Source of the DNA: Pseudomonas lini
Lineage (GTDB): Bacteria > Pseudomonadota > Gammaproteobacteria > Pseudomonadales > Pseudomonadaceae
Length of the DNA: 64,000 bases
Direction of reading: 5' to 3'
Assembly: GCF_001042905.1 (NCBI RefSeq)
Contig: NZ_JYLB01000001.1
Location: 372,001 to 436,000, forward strand
A model generated the notes under the pieces. The model made no database searches, was not told the DNA's origin, and saw nothing but the letters and a program-made list of their open reading frames with translations. Made by a program: the position numbers and the translations under genes. Of this stretch, positions 53,683 to 62,791 are shown piece by piece (the first letter of the stretch is position 1; the number at the start of each line of letters is the position of its first letter).

Positions 53683-54489
53683 ATGCATAAACGCCGTGTG
53701 TTGCTCGCTGCTGTATCCCTGGGACTCTGCGCACAGTGGGCGGTCGCCACGCCCCAGGTGCCGGAGCGACTGCAAAAGGCCGACAAACTCACGTATTGCT
53801 CGGGCATGGATTCACCGCCCTTGGTGTCTTTCGATGAGGCGCAAAAACCCAGGGGCCTGACGGTCGATCTGGGGCTGGAAATCGCCAAGCGCCTGGGGGA
53901 CAAACCGGTGCAATGGCGGGTCATTCCGTTCTCCGGGTTGCTGCCGGCACTGCTCGCCCAGCAGTGCGACATGATCGTTGATCAGCTGTTCGACAAGCCC
54001 GAACGGCGGGAGGTGATCGACATCGTCAACTACATGTATTCCAGCCAGTCAGTGGTAGTCCCCAAAGGCAATCCCAAGGGCATCAAGACCCTCGATGGAC
54101 TGTCCGGGCACAAGGTGGCAGTACTCAACGGCTCAACGATCAAAACCTTACTGGACGCCGAGAACGAAAAGCTGACCAAGGCTGGCAAGACGCCGATGAA
54201 ACTGGTGGTTTACAACAGCGACACGGACGCCTTTCAGGCGCTGCGCATCAGTCAAGTGGACGCCTACGGCACTACCGTGGAAACCGCTGGTTACTACGCA
54301 ACTATGGCGCCCGATATGTTTGAGGAAGGGGTGCCGGCCTTCAGCCGGATTCTGACCGGTCTAGGGATTCGCAAGGATGATCCGCAGCTCACCGCGGCGG
54401 TACAACAGGTCATCAGTGACATGCGCAGCGACGGCAGTTACGTGCAGTTGCTGAGCAAATGGCATGTTTCCAGCGACACACTCGACTGA
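53683..54489 (+). CDS. polar amino-acid ABC importer, binding protein (SBP_bac_3)
   Basis: A 268-residue family-3 binding protein with a signal peptide ending in WAVATPQ. Landmarks are LTVDLGLEIAKRLGD, SGLLPALLAQQCDMI, LFDKPERREVIDIVNYM and SLSG-like DGLSGHKVAVLNGS. It binds an amino acid or opine-like ligand and serves the permease and ATPase that follow with spacings of 12 and 2 bases. Confidence 0.93.
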   Translation: MHKRRVLLAAVSLGLCAQWAVATPQVPERLQKADKLTYCSGMDSPPLVSFDEAQKPRGLTVDLGLEIAKRLGDKPVQWRVIPFSGLLPALLAQQCDMIVDQLFDKPERREVIDIVNYMYSSQSVVVPKGNPKGIKTLDGLSGHKVAVLNGSTIKTLLDAENEKLTKAGKTPMKLVVYNSDTDAFQALRISQVDAYGTTVETAGYYATMAPDMFEEGVPAFSRILTGLGIRKDDPQLTAAVQQVISDMRSDGSYVQLLSKWHVSSDTLD

Positions 54490-54501
54490 GGCGAACGCTC
54501 G

Positions 54502-55275
54502 ATGAACTTCAATTGGGATGTGTTCTGGCAATACCTGTTGCAGCCCAGCGGGGTGTACCTCACCGGACTCTGGCTGACCTGTCTGATCAGTGTGCTGGCG
54601 ATGGCGCTGGGCTGTGTACTGGGGTTGGCGGCGGCGTTGATGCGTCTTTCGCACAACCCGTTACTCAACCTGCCGGTGCGTTTTTACGTGTGGCTGATGC
54701 GCGGTACGCCGCTGTTGGTGCAGATCGTCTTTCTATACACCGCATTGGCAGCCGGCGGGATCTTCCGCTTCGAAGACGTGGAACTGTTTGGTTTGGTGGT
54801 GCCGGGCAACATCCAGGCCGCGATCATCGCCCTGGGCCTGAACGAAGGCGCCTACATGGCCGAGATTATCCGTGCGGGGATCGGCGCCGTGGACAAGGGG
54901 CAGTACGAGGCCGGGCGTTCGCTGGGCATGACCTTCGCCAAACTGATGCGGCGAATCGTTCTGCCTCAGGCGTTCCGGGTCATCGTTCCGCCGTTGGGCA
55001 ACGAGTTCAACGTGATGCTCAAGAATACGACCCTGGTCAGTGTGATTGGCGTGCAGGAGTTATTGCTGAGTACGCAAATGGTCACGTCGGCGACATTCCG
55101 GGTATTTGAACTGTATCTGGTGGTGGCGATTTATTTCCTGCTGCTGACTACCCTCTGGGGTTTCTTCCAGCGTTGGTTGGAAGCGCGTTTCGGACAGTCC
55201 GATCGACCCGTGCCGCCGGCGGCTGGCAGCCGCATGTTCGGCCGCGGCACGCTCAAATTGCTGAGGGGGCGTTAA
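54502..55275 (+). CDS. polar amino-acid ABC importer, permease (HisM/GlnP family)
   Basis: A 257-residue permease with five helices. It has the N-terminal [12 protein letters not shown], the HisM-family [14 protein letters not shown] and the coupling loop [20 protein letters not shown]. As the only permease gene it should form a homodimer. It sits between binding protein and ATPase. Confidence 0.94.
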   Translation: MNFNWDVFWQYLLQPSGVYLTGLWLTCLISVLAMALGCVLGLAAALMRLSHNPLLNLPVRFYVWLMRGTPLLVQIVFLYTALAAGGIFRFEDVELFGLVVPGNIQAAIIALGLNEGAYMAEIIRAGIGAVDKGQYEAGRSLGMTFAKLMRRIVLPQAFRVIVPPLGNEFNVMLKNTTLVSVIGVQELLLSTQMVTSATFRVFELYLVVAIYFLLLTTLWGFFQRWLEARFGQSDRPVPPAAGSRMFGRGTLKLLRGR

Positions 55276-55277
55276 GC

Positions 55278-56057
55278 ATGGCGCACAAAAGTGAAGAACT
55301 GATCATCGAGGCCCTGGACATTCACAAGTCCTTTGGTGACCTGGAGATTCTCAAAGGGATTTCCTTGCAGGTGCGGCGCGGTGAAGTGGTGGTATTGATC
55401 GGCGCCTCGGGTTCGGGCAAGACCACCTTTATCCGCTGCATCAATCTGCTGGAGGACATTCAGGGCGGGCGCATTCGCGTCAACGGCCGTGCCATGGGGT
55501 ATCGCGAGCGCGCCGACGGCAGCCTGGTGCGCGACTCCGAGCGCAACATCGCTCGCCAGCGTAGGGACATCGGCATGGTCTTCCAGCGTTTCAATCTGTT
55601 CCCCCACATGACCGCGCTGGAAAACATCATTGAGGCACCGATCCAGGTGCTGGGTGTGCCGCGCGCCGCAGCCTTGGAACAGGCCCGGGCATTGCTCGCC
55701 CGGGTCGGTCTGGCGGACAAAGCCATGCATTACCCGTCGATGTTGTCTGGTGGACAGCAGCAGCGCGTGGCAATCGCCCGGGCGCTGGCGATGAAGCCTC
55801 AGGCCATGTTGTTCGACGAGCCCACCAGCGCCCTCGATCCGGAAACCGTCGGCGAGGTGCTGCAGGTGATGAAGCAGTTGGCCGATGACGGCATGACCAT
55901 GGTGGTGGTCACCCATGAAATGGGTTTTGCCCGAGAAGTCGCTGACCGCGTGGTGGTCCTCGATCAGGGCGAATTGATCGAACAGGGGCCGCCGGAGCAG
56001 ATCTTCAGTCGCCCGACACACCCGCGAACCCAAGCCTTTCTCAGCCGCGTGCTGTGA
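55278..56057 (+). CDS. polar amino-acid ABC importer, ATPase (HisP/GlnQ family)
   Basis: A 259-residue ATPase of normal length. Walker [10 protein letters not shown] is at residues 42-50, signature LSGGQQQR at 156-163 and Walker B AMLFDEP at 176-182, then the H-loop [12 protein letters not shown] 55278 lies two bases after the permease stop and has GAGGGGGC upstream; the longer frame from 55173 is shadow of the permease. Confidence 0.95.
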   Translation: MAHKSEELIIEALDIHKSFGDLEILKGISLQVRRGEVVVLIGASGSGKTTFIRCINLLEDIQGGRIRVNGRAMGYRERADGSLVRDSERNIARQRRDIGMVFQRFNLFPHMTALENIIEAPIQVLGVPRAAALEQARALLARVGLADKAMHYPSMLSGGQQQRVAIARALAMKPQAMLFDEPTSALDPETVGEVLQVMKQLADDGMTMVVVTHEMGFAREVADRVVVLDQGELIEQGPPEQIFSRPTHPRTQAFLSRVL

Positions 56058-56140
56058 CCTTCTCAGTCGGGTCGTTTTTCACCCGGCAATGGAACCGGAC
56101 ACCTGCGACCAATGAATCTTTGTTTGGAAGAACTTTTGCC

Positions 56141-57751
56141 ATGTTGAAATTTTCTGCCCACGAGTATCCCTATCCGTCGCAACGTCAGAGTGTGTTTGCC
56201 CGCCGCGGCATGGTCGCGGCTTCCCAGCCACTGGCCGCCGAAGCTGGCATCGAGATCATGCGCAACGGCGGTAATGCCATTGATGCAGCGATCGCCACGG
56301 CGGCAGCGCTTACTGTGGTGGAACCCACCGGCTGCGGCTTGGGCGGTGACGCCTTTGCCCTGGTCTGGAGCAAAGGCCAATTGCACGGACTCAACGGCAA
56401 CGGCCACGCACCGGCGGCACTGACGATCGATGCCGTCAAAGCGAGTGGTCACGAGCAGATGCCGCTTTATGGCTGGACGCCGGTCACGGTGCCGGGTTGC
56501 CCTTCGGCCTGGGCGGAGCTGTCCAGACGTTTCGGCAAGCTGCCCTTTGCCGAACTGCTGCAGCCTGCCATCAGTCTGGCCCGGGATGGCTTTCCACTGT
56601 CACCGGTGGTCGCCCAACAATGGCAGACTGCTCTGGATGAATTCAGCTCCCATCGAGACCCAGTGCTCGACGTCTGGTTCGACACGTTCCTGATTGATGG
56701 CCGTGCGCCCAAGGCCGGTGAATTATTCCGCAACCCGGCGCAAGCCCGAACGCTGGAAGAACTGGCGGACAGCGCTTGCGAAAGCCTCTATCGCGGCGAT
56801 CTCGCTCAGCGTCTGGATGCCCATTCTCGCGCCACCGGCGGCTACTTGCGAGCCAGCGACCTGCAGGATTATCGCGCCCAATGGGTGGACCCGATCAGCA
56901 TCAACTACCGCGGCTACGATGTGTGGGAAATTCCCCCAAGCGGGCAGGGATTGGTGGCCCTGATGACCCTGAAAATCCTTGAGGGCTTTGACTTCGATCA
57001 CCGAGACAGCCAGCAGACATGGCATCGTCAGTTGGAAGCCATGAAGCTGGCCTACAGCGACGGCCTGCATTACATCACCGATCCGCTGCACATGCGTGTG
57101 GCCGTGGCTGACCTTCTCAGCGATGCCTATAGCAGCCAACGTCGCGAACAGATCACCGATCAGGCGCGTGAACCCAATCCGGGCGATCCCCACGCCAGCG
57201 GTACGGTGTATCTGGCCACGGCGGATGCGGAGGGCAATATGGTGTCCTTCATCCAGAGCAACTACCACGGTTTTGGCTCCGGTGTGGTACTGCCAGACAG
57301 CGGCATCGCCTTGCAGAACCGCGGACAGGAATTCAGTCTCGACCCTGACCACGCCAACTGCCTGGCACCGGGCAAAAAAACCTTTCACACCATCATTCCC
57401 GGTTTCATCAGTAAAGGTGACGCACCGGTGGGACCGTTCGGCGTCATGGGTGGCTACATGCAGCCCCAAGGCCATGTGCAGATGGTTATGAATCTGGTGG
57501 ATTTTGGCCTCAACCCCCAAGCCGCGCTGGACGCTCCGCGGTGGCAATGGTTGGGCGATCTGAAGGTCGGCATCGAACACGGGGCGTCTCGGGACTTGGC
57601 CGCTTCGCTGGCACGGCGCGGACACCAGATTCAGGTTGATTGCGACCTGATCAACTATGGCCGAGGGCAGATCATCATCCGTGACCCGGACACCGGTGTG
57701 CTGTGCGGCGGCACCGAGCCGCGAGCCGATTCCCATATCGCCGTTTGGTAG
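56141..57751 (+). CDS. gamma-glutamyltransferase-like Ntn hydrolase
   Basis: A 536-residue GGT-superfamily protein. The large-subunit start GMVAASQPLAAEAGIEIM and GGNAIDAAIATAAALTVVEP are canonical. The autocleavage site and new N-terminal nucleophile is probably Thr355 in HASGTVYLATAD; MVSFIQSNYHGFGSG and the late FGVMGGYMQPQGHVQ follow. There is no signal peptide, unlike E. coli Ggt, so the mature enzyme should stay in the cytoplasm and act on imported gamma-glutamyl or acyl-amide compounds. It lies 83 bases after the importer and is likely in its operon. Confidence 0.9.
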   Translation: MLKFSAHEYPYPSQRQSVFARRGMVAASQPLAAEAGIEIMRNGGNAIDAAIATAAALTVVEPTGCGLGGDAFALVWSKGQLHGLNGNGHAPAALTIDAVKASGHEQMPLYGWTPVTVPGCPSAWAELSRRFGKLPFAELLQPAISLARDGFPLSPVVAQQWQTALDEFSSHRDPVLDVWFDTFLIDGRAPKAGELFRNPAQARTLEELADSACESLYRGDLAQRLDAHSRATGGYLRASDLQDYRAQWVDPISINYRGYDVWEIPPSGQGLVALMTLKILEGFDFDHRDSQQTWHRQLEAMKLAYSDGLHYITDPLHMRVAVADLLSDAYSSQRREQITDQAREPNPGDPHASGTVYLATADAEGNMVSFIQSNYHGFGSGVVLPDSGIALQNRGQEFSLDPDHANCLAPGKKTFHTIIPGFISKGDAPVGPFGVMGGYMQPQGHVQMVMNLVDFGLNPQAALDAPRWQWLGDLKVGIEHGASRDLAASLARRGHQIQVDCDLINYGRGQIIIRDPDTGVLCGGTEPRADSHIAVW

Positions 57752-57798
57752 CCGTCAGTTCGGCTGCTCGAAAACAGTTTCCCATCGAAGCGTCTCGA

Positions 57799-57849
57799 AA
57801 ATGTACGTTTATGTACATGCCGTGTACGCCACAGATCCTGAGGTGTACA
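57799..57849. promoter_or_regulatory. GTACA-rich operator before the TetR-like gene
   Basis: Four GTAC cores occur in 51 bases: AAATGTAC (57799), ATGTACAT (57811), GTGTACG (57822) and AGGTGTACA (57841). AAATGTAC and AGGTGTACA are also the two ends of the 44-bp palindrome at 61493, so one regulator probably binds both. The natural candidate is the protein encoded directly downstream. Confidence 0.65.
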
Positions 57850-57883
57850 GTGGGGAAGAATTTTTAATAAAGGTACAACCCGA

Positions 57884-58591
57884 ATGTCACAGACAGGAAG
57901 GGCGAAAACCAAAGCGCAGGACGCAGGCTGGCGAGGCTCCGTAGATGGTTGGCTGGACGCCGCCTACGATGCTCTTAAAGAGTCGGGTGTGGATGCTGTG
58001 CGGGTGATGCCGCTGGCCAAACGCTTGAATTTGTCTCGTACCAGCTTCTACTGGTTCTATGAGGATCGGGAGCAGCTGCTCGCGGCACTCTTGGCTCGAT
58101 GGCGGGACAAGAACACCGGCGGTATGGTCAGCCAATGTGAGAGTTACGCAGAGAGTATTTCCGAAGCGATTCTCAACGTCTTCGAGTGTTGGGTGAACCC
58201 TGAGCTGTTCGACTCGCAATTCGAATTTGCCGTGCGCAGTTGGGCGCTGCAATCGGACGAGGTCACGGCTGAAATCGCTCTGGCCGATGAGGCGCGGATG
58301 AATGCCCTGGCTGCCATGTTCCGACGGTTTGGCTACGACGCAGAGGGGGCCGATGTTCGGGCCAGGACGATCTACCTCACGCAAATCGGCTACATCTCCA
58401 TGAAAACCAATGAAGATATCGTCGTTCGATTTCGACGGATTCCTCAGTACGTGAGCGTGTTTACCGGCAAGGTACCGAAGCGGCGCGAGCTGGACCGCTT
58501 TTATGGAAAGTTCGGCTACGCAGAAAAAGAGCCCGGCGTTTTCGTTCCTTTGGTTGATACCTTCGAGGAGTCCACTGCCGATGGAGAATAG
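57884..58591 (+). CDS. TetR/AcrR-like regulator
   Basis: A 235-residue regulator. The HTH is DGWLDAAYDALKESGVDAVR, VMPLAKRLNLSRTSFYWFYE near residues 20-65, a TetR-type fold. The C-terminal half is helical, with an extended tail. Its promoter contains a cluster of GTACA motifs shared with the flavin demethylase promoter. It overlaps the ProC-like gene by 11 bases, so both are translated together. Confidence 0.87.
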   Translation: MSQTGRAKTKAQDAGWRGSVDGWLDAAYDALKESGVDAVRVMPLAKRLNLSRTSFYWFYEDREQLLAALLARWRDKNTGGMVSQCESYAESISEAILNVFECWVNPELFDSQFEFAVRSWALQSDEVTAEIALADEARMNALAAMFRRFGYDAEGADVRARTIYLTQIGYISMKTNEDIVVRFRRIPQYVSVFTGKVPKRRELDRFYGKFGYAEKEPGVFVPLVDTFEESTADGE

Positions 58592-59357
58592 AACTCTGGG
58601 CATCATTGGGGGCACCGGCTGGCTCGGGCGCGCAATCGCCGAGGCGGCGCTCGATAGCGGGTTCATCGGGCCTGACCGTTTGTTGATCTCGAACCGCTCC
58701 GGCGTCAGCACCTTCGAGCCTGGCGTGAGACTGCTGGCCGACAACCAACAGTTGGTGGACCTCAGCGATATTGTCGTGCTGTCTATCCGGCCGGAGCAGT
58801 TTCGCGAACTGCTGATCAACGCCCGCGGCAAGGTAGTGATTTCTCTGATGGCCGGCGTTCCGGCGGCAGCCATCAGCGCGGCAACCGGTGCGGATGTAAT
58901 AGTGCGGGCCATGCCGAATGCGGCCGTGGAAATCAGGCAGTCGTTCACGCCCTGGTACAGTGTCGGAAAGCTAGTTGAACACGACCGCCAGTGGGTGCAG
59001 CGGCTGTTCGAGTGCGTAGGTTCGGCGGACGAAGTGCCTGAAGAAGACTGTATTGATTACCTCAGCGCGTTGTCCGGGACTGGGCCGGCCTTCCCGGCAA
59101 TGTTGCAAATGGCACTGACTAATCAGGCGGTGGCTGCGGGAATTCCTCTTGTCATCGCGCAGCGTGCTGCACAAGGCGTGGTGGTGGGGGGCGGCCAGAT
59201 GCTTGCCAGTCGCGATCCGCGGCAAATGATTGAGTCGTTGATGGCTTACCGTGGCGTGACGGCAGCAGCGCTGCAGTCGATGGCCGATCAGAACATCGAG
59301 TCGATTGTGGGGCGGGCGGTGCAGGCAGGCGCTGAAATTGCCCGCAAAGGCATGTAG
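58581..59357 (+). CDS. divergent pyrroline-5-carboxylate-reductase-like protein
   Basis: A 258-residue ProC-family protein. The Rossmann loop reads GIIGGTGWLG instead of the usual GFIGAGNM, so nucleotide binding may differ. The middle has VVLSIRPEQF (usual VKP), VRAMPNAAV (usual RxMPNTP) and the C-terminal dimer domain SALSGTGPAFPAML with GVVVGGGQMLA. It should reduce a cyclic imine such as a pyrroline, but the altered loops suggest another imine. ATG 58581 follows GGAGTCCACTGCCG in the regulator end. It is convergent with the flavin demethylase gene. Confidence 0.8.
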   Translation: MENRTLGIIGGTGWLGRAIAEAALDSGFIGPDRLLISNRSGVSTFEPGVRLLADNQQLVDLSDIVVLSIRPEQFRELLINARGKVVISLMAGVPAAAISAATGADVIVRAMPNAAVEIRQSFTPWYSVGKLVEHDRQWVQRLFECVGSADEVPEEDCIDYLSALSGTGPAFPAMLQMALTNQAVAAGIPLVIAQRAAQGVVVGGGQMLASRDPRQMIESLMAYRGVTAAALQSMADQNIESIVGRAVQAGAEIARKGM

Positions 59358-59372
59358 CCGAAGAGATAGGCA

Positions 59373-59398
59373 ATGAAGGCCCTTTGAAGGGCCTTCAT
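59373..59398. terminator. bidirectional terminator, ProC-like / flavin demethylase
   Basis: Perfect palindrome with stem ATGAAGGCCCTT / AAGGGCCTTCAT and a TG loop between two convergent stop codons. Confidence 0.75.
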
Positions 59399-59402
59399 GG
59401 CT

Positions 59403-61439
59403 TCAGATTTCTTTCACCAGGCGCAAAGCGTCATAGATGGCCGCGTGGGTATTACGGGCCGACACCGCATCGCCGATCCGGAACAGCTGGAAGCGTCCTT
59501 CGGGGTTGGTGACGATGTTCTGCGCCGTACCGGCGATCAGGTCATGCTGCTCTACCGCGCCGCCATTGGTGGAGAGAGGACGCAGGTCGAAGTACAAGTC
59601 GTCCAGGGGAAGGGTGCCGTGATTGACGACCACCTGATCGACCACGCGCTGCTTGTGGACCTGTCCGTAATCACTGCCAAAGGTTGCAACGAGCCCGCCA
59701 TCACGTTTTTCCACGGTATCGACCCGGTAGGTGACGGTGAAGGTGACGTCCAGGTCCTGCAGGCTGCGCATGTAGGGCACCAGGTTCATGGCCATGACTT
59801 CAGGTGCAAACGAGCGGTCAGGTGTGACGATCTCCACGGTCGCACCGCTTTGCGCGATGACCTCGGCAGCCTGCAGGGCGGCATGATCCCCAGCATCGTC
59901 GAAGATCAGTACGTTGCGACCGGGCTTGATGTCACCGGAAATGATGTCCCAGGTTGAAACCACGAGTTCGTTGCCTTCGCGGAGCACCTCGGTATCAGGG
60001 AGGCCGCCGGTCGCAACGATGACCACGTCAGGCTCGAAGGCTTGCACGGTGTCAGCTTCGGCCCAGGTGTTGAAGTGAAACTTCACCCCGAGCCGTTCGC
60101 ATTGCGCCATGCGCCAATCAATGATGCTGATCATCTCGCGACGACGCTCGCTCAGCGCAGTCAGACGAATCTGCCCGCCAGGTTGGTCAGCCGCCTCAAG
60201 CACCGTTACATCATGGCCGCGCTCACCGGCGACCCGCGCCGCTTCCAGCCCGGCAGGGCCGGTACCGACCACCAGCACCTTGCGCTTGACGGCGGCTTTG
60301 GGGATGTCATGGGGCATGGTGGTTTCGCGGCCGGTCGCCGCGTTGTGAATGCAGTAGGCCGCGCCGCCCTGGTAGATGCGATCCAGGCAATAGTTGGCGC
60401 CCACGCACGGGCGAATGTCTTCTTCGCGCTTCTCGATGATTTTGCGCACGATGTGCGGATCGGTCATGTGCGCACGGGTCATGCCCACCATGTCCACTTT
60501 GCCCGAGGCGATCGCGTAGCGCGCGGTGGCGACATCGGGAATCTTCGCAGCGTGGAAGGTCGGGAAGCCTGTTGCCGAACGGATCTCGCCAGCGAAGTCG
60601 AGGTGGGGTGAGTTGCGCATACCCTGAATCGGGATGACATCGGTCAGCCCCGCATCCGTATCGATGTGGCCGCGCACGACGTTCAGGAAGTCGACCAGTC
60701 CGCTGTCCTTGAGCATGTGAGAAATCTGCATGCCCTCGCTGGCAGTGAAGCCCCCGGGTAATTCTTCGTCACCGGTGTAGCGAACCCCGAGCAGAAAATC
60801 TTCTCCGACCCGCTGGCGGATGCCACGCAGGATGTCGAAGGTAAAGCGCATGCGGTTTTCCAGCGAGCCGCCGTAAGGGCCGTCGAGGTCATTGGTCAGC
60901 GGCGACCAGAACTGGTCCATCAAGTGCCCGTAGGCCTGAAGCTCCAGACCATCGAGACCTGCCGCCTTCATGCGTTCCGCGGCGTCCACATAGTCCTTGA
61001 TGATCCGCTCAATGTCCCATTCCTCCATTTTCTTCGGGAAGGAGCGGTGCGAAGCCTCGCGACGGTGTGACGGCGACACCACCGGTAACCAATCGGCCTT
61101 GTCCCAGCGGGTGCGACGGCCCAGGTGAGTCAACTGGATCATCACTGCCGCGCCATGTTCGTGGCACTCATCGGTCAGGTCCTTCAACCAACCGACCACT
61201 TCGTCCTTGTAGGCCAGCACGTTGTTGAACACCGGCGGGCTGTCTCGGGAAACGGCAGCGGAACCGGCAGTCATAGTCAGTGCGACACCGGCTTTGGCGC
61301 GCTCCACGTGGTAGGCGCGGTAGAGATCCTTGGGCATGCCGTCCACAGGGTAGGCCGGTTCATGGGAGGTGGTCATGATCCGGTTTCTGAGGGTCAGATT
61401 CTTGATTTTATAGGGTTGCAGCAAGGGATCGCTGGACAT
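59403..61439 (-). CDS. TMADH/DgcA/StcD-like flavin N-demethylase
   Basis: A 678-residue protein: an old-yellow-enzyme-type FMN barrel (residues ~5-340; QLTHLGRR, LELQAYGHLMDQFWSP, NDLDGPYGGS), an Fe-S linker, then FAD/NAD-type domains (VLVVGTGPAGLEAARV, VVIVATGG). It resembles trimethylamine dehydrogenase, dimethylglycine demethylase and N-methylproline demethylase. The linker has Cys345, Cys351 and Cys363 in the TMADH spacing, but the second ligand is Ala348, so the [4Fe-4S] site looks incomplete. TMADH's flavin-linking Cys30 is absent. ATG 61439 follows TTGGAGCGCACCACG; the frame upstream is shadow. Confidence 0.88.
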   Translation of the reverse strand: MSSDPLLQPYKIKNLTLRNRIMTTSHEPAYPVDGMPKDLYRAYHVERAKAGVALTMTAGSAAVSRDSPPVFNNVLAYKDEVVGWLKDLTDECHEHGAAVMIQLTHLGRRTRWDKADWLPVVSPSHRREASHRSFPKKMEEWDIERIIKDYVDAAERMKAAGLDGLELQAYGHLMDQFWSPLTNDLDGPYGGSLENRMRFTFDILRGIRQRVGEDFLLGVRYTGDEELPGGFTASEGMQISHMLKDSGLVDFLNVVRGHIDTDAGLTDVIPIQGMRNSPHLDFAGEIRSATGFPTFHAAKIPDVATARYAIASGKVDMVGMTRAHMTDPHIVRKIIEKREEDIRPCVGANYCLDRIYQGGAAYCIHNAATGRETTMPHDIPKAAVKRKVLVVGTGPAGLEAARVAGERGHDVTVLEAADQPGGQIRLTALSERRREMISIIDWRMAQCERLGVKFHFNTWAEADTVQAFEPDVVIVATGGLPDTEVLREGNELVVSTWDIISGDIKPGRNVLIFDDAGDHAALQAAEVIAQSGATVEIVTPDRSFAPEVMAMNLVPYMRSLQDLDVTFTVTYRVDTVEKRDGGLVATFGSDYGQVHKQRVVDQVVVNHGTLPLDDLYFDLRPLSTNGGAVEQHDLIAGTAQNIVTNPEGRFQLFRIGDAVSARNTHAAIYDALRLVKEI

Positions 61440-61800
61440 CGTGGTGCGCTCCAAAGTGGGCTTCATCAGACTCGATGACTTAAAATTAGGATAAATGTAC
61501 ACCTGTGTCAACGGCTGATGACATAGGTGTACATTTTGCTTGCATGCCAGAAAATCCAGGATTAACATCCGTCAAAACCCGGGCTGATTTGATTCGTACG
61601 CGCCTGGTTGCCATCGCATTGAGCGGTCAGTGCCCGCGGAGTGATGAACGTGCGCGCAGCGGCAAACCGCACTCGTTGAGGCGGACGTAAAAGTGGGTGT
61701 TATAGGTGACGGTTCAGGTGTGATTCAGTGGAATTGAAGAGGGCACAGTCGTGCTTTCCAAATTTTCTGCCTTATTGATATTTCGGAAAGGAGAGCATAG
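61440..61800. other. regulatory gap around the 44-bp palindrome
   Basis: 361 bases with no credible gene. It holds the palindromic operator of the flavin demethylase and, on the right, an AT-rich zone with AAAGGAGAGC that serves the oxygenase gene. Two short frames here have no family pattern. Confidence 0.5.
61493..61536. promoter_or_regulatory. 44-bp interrupted palindrome, operator of the flavin demethylase
   Basis: Outer arms AAATGTACACCT (61493-61504) and AGGTGTACATTT (61525-61536) are perfectly inverted; inner arms TGTCA (61506) and TGACA (61519) share the same centre at 61514.5. The site lies 54 bases before the start codon. The outer motif recurs before the TetR-like gene at 57799-57849. 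Confidence 0.85.
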
Positions 61801-62781
61801 GTGACAGAGTTATTTGATATTCGTCTGGCTAGCAAACAAACAGCGTTCACTGAAATTCCAGTCATAGATATATCGCTGCTCATAAACGGCGAAAATCCGC
61901 TGAGTGTGGCAAGCCAAATAGGTGACGCATGCGAAAAGGTGGGTTTTTTTTATATAAAAAACCATGGCATTGACCAGCAGTTAATAGATGAGATGTATGC
62001 GCTTACCAAAAGCTTTTTCAAGCTTCCTTTTGAGGAGAAGAACAAGCTTAATGTCGTGAATTCCGGGCTCACGCTACGTGGCTATATTCCGATGTACGCG
62101 GAAAACGTAGACCCTGCTAATACCCGAGATTTCAAAGAGTGTTTTGATTGCGGAGCTCATTACGATGAGGTCTCTCCATTTTTTGGTCCTAATCAAATGC
62201 CGTCTGTACTGCCGCAATTTGAGAAGGTTGCCGAAGATTACCATTCCTCTGTGTTGGCGCTCGCGCGAATGCTTATTGGCGGGATCGCGCTGAGTTTGGG
62301 TTTACCACAAGATTACTTTGAGCATCTTCAGCGCAAGCCCATCACTATTCAGCGAATTTTGCGTTACCCGCCCCAGATCGGAAGGGTTTCTCAAGAGGAG
62401 ATTGGTATTGGGGCGCACACGGACTACGGTTTCTTGACTGTCCTGTCTCAAGACGCAGTTGGCGGTTTGCAAGTCAGGAACCGTGCAGGGGAGTGGGTTA
62501 CCGCCCCACCCGTTGAGGGCACTTTTATCGTCAACATTGGTGATCTGGTTCAAACCCTCACCAACGATCGCTACACCTCGACAATGCATCGCGTCATAAA
62601 TACCAGCGGCCTGGAGCGTTATTCAATACCGTTCTTTATTGATTTGGATTTCGATGCGCTAGTTGAGCCCGTGCCAACCTGCGTGAGTGAGGCTCTACCC
62701 GCAAAGTATGAAGCGTACACTTGTGGCAAACACAAATTTAAGCGTTTCGTAGATAGCTATGCGCATCTGAAAGGCGAATAG
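61801..62781 (+). CDS. 2-oxoglutarate/Fe(II)-dependent oxygenase, isopenicillin-N-synthase family
   Basis: A 326-residue DIOX-type enzyme. Iron ligands are His206 and Asp208 in GAHTDYG and His263 in TMHRV; the 2-oxoglutarate (or substrate) carboxylate pair is Arg273 and Ser275 in RYSIPFF. The N-terminal VIDISLL and VGFFYIKNHGI are typical. Members hydroxylate or desaturate small molecules and occur in secondary metabolism and in plant-type hormone reactions. It starts at GTG 61801 with AAAGGAGAGCATAG in front. Codon use is clearly more AT-rich than in neighbours, suggesting recent transfer. Substrate unknown. Confidence 0.9.
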   Translation: MTELFDIRLASKQTAFTEIPVIDISLLINGENPLSVASQIGDACEKVGFFYIKNHGIDQQLIDEMYALTKSFFKLPFEEKNKLNVVNSGLTLRGYIPMYAENVDPANTRDFKECFDCGAHYDEVSPFFGPNQMPSVLPQFEKVAEDYHSSVLALARMLIGGIALSLGLPQDYFEHLQRKPITIQRILRYPPQIGRVSQEEIGIGAHTDYGFLTVLSQDAVGGLQVRNRAGEWVTAPPVEGTFIVNIGDLVQTLTNDRYTSTMHRVINTSGLERYSIPFFIDLDFDALVEPVPTCVSEALPAKYEAYTCGKHKFKRFVDSYAHLKGE

Positions 62782-62791
62782 GGAGTTTTCA

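Noticed and set aside
56723..57736. 337-codon minus frame opposite the GGT-like gene
   Set aside because: Shadow frame with no domain pattern and no ribosome site.
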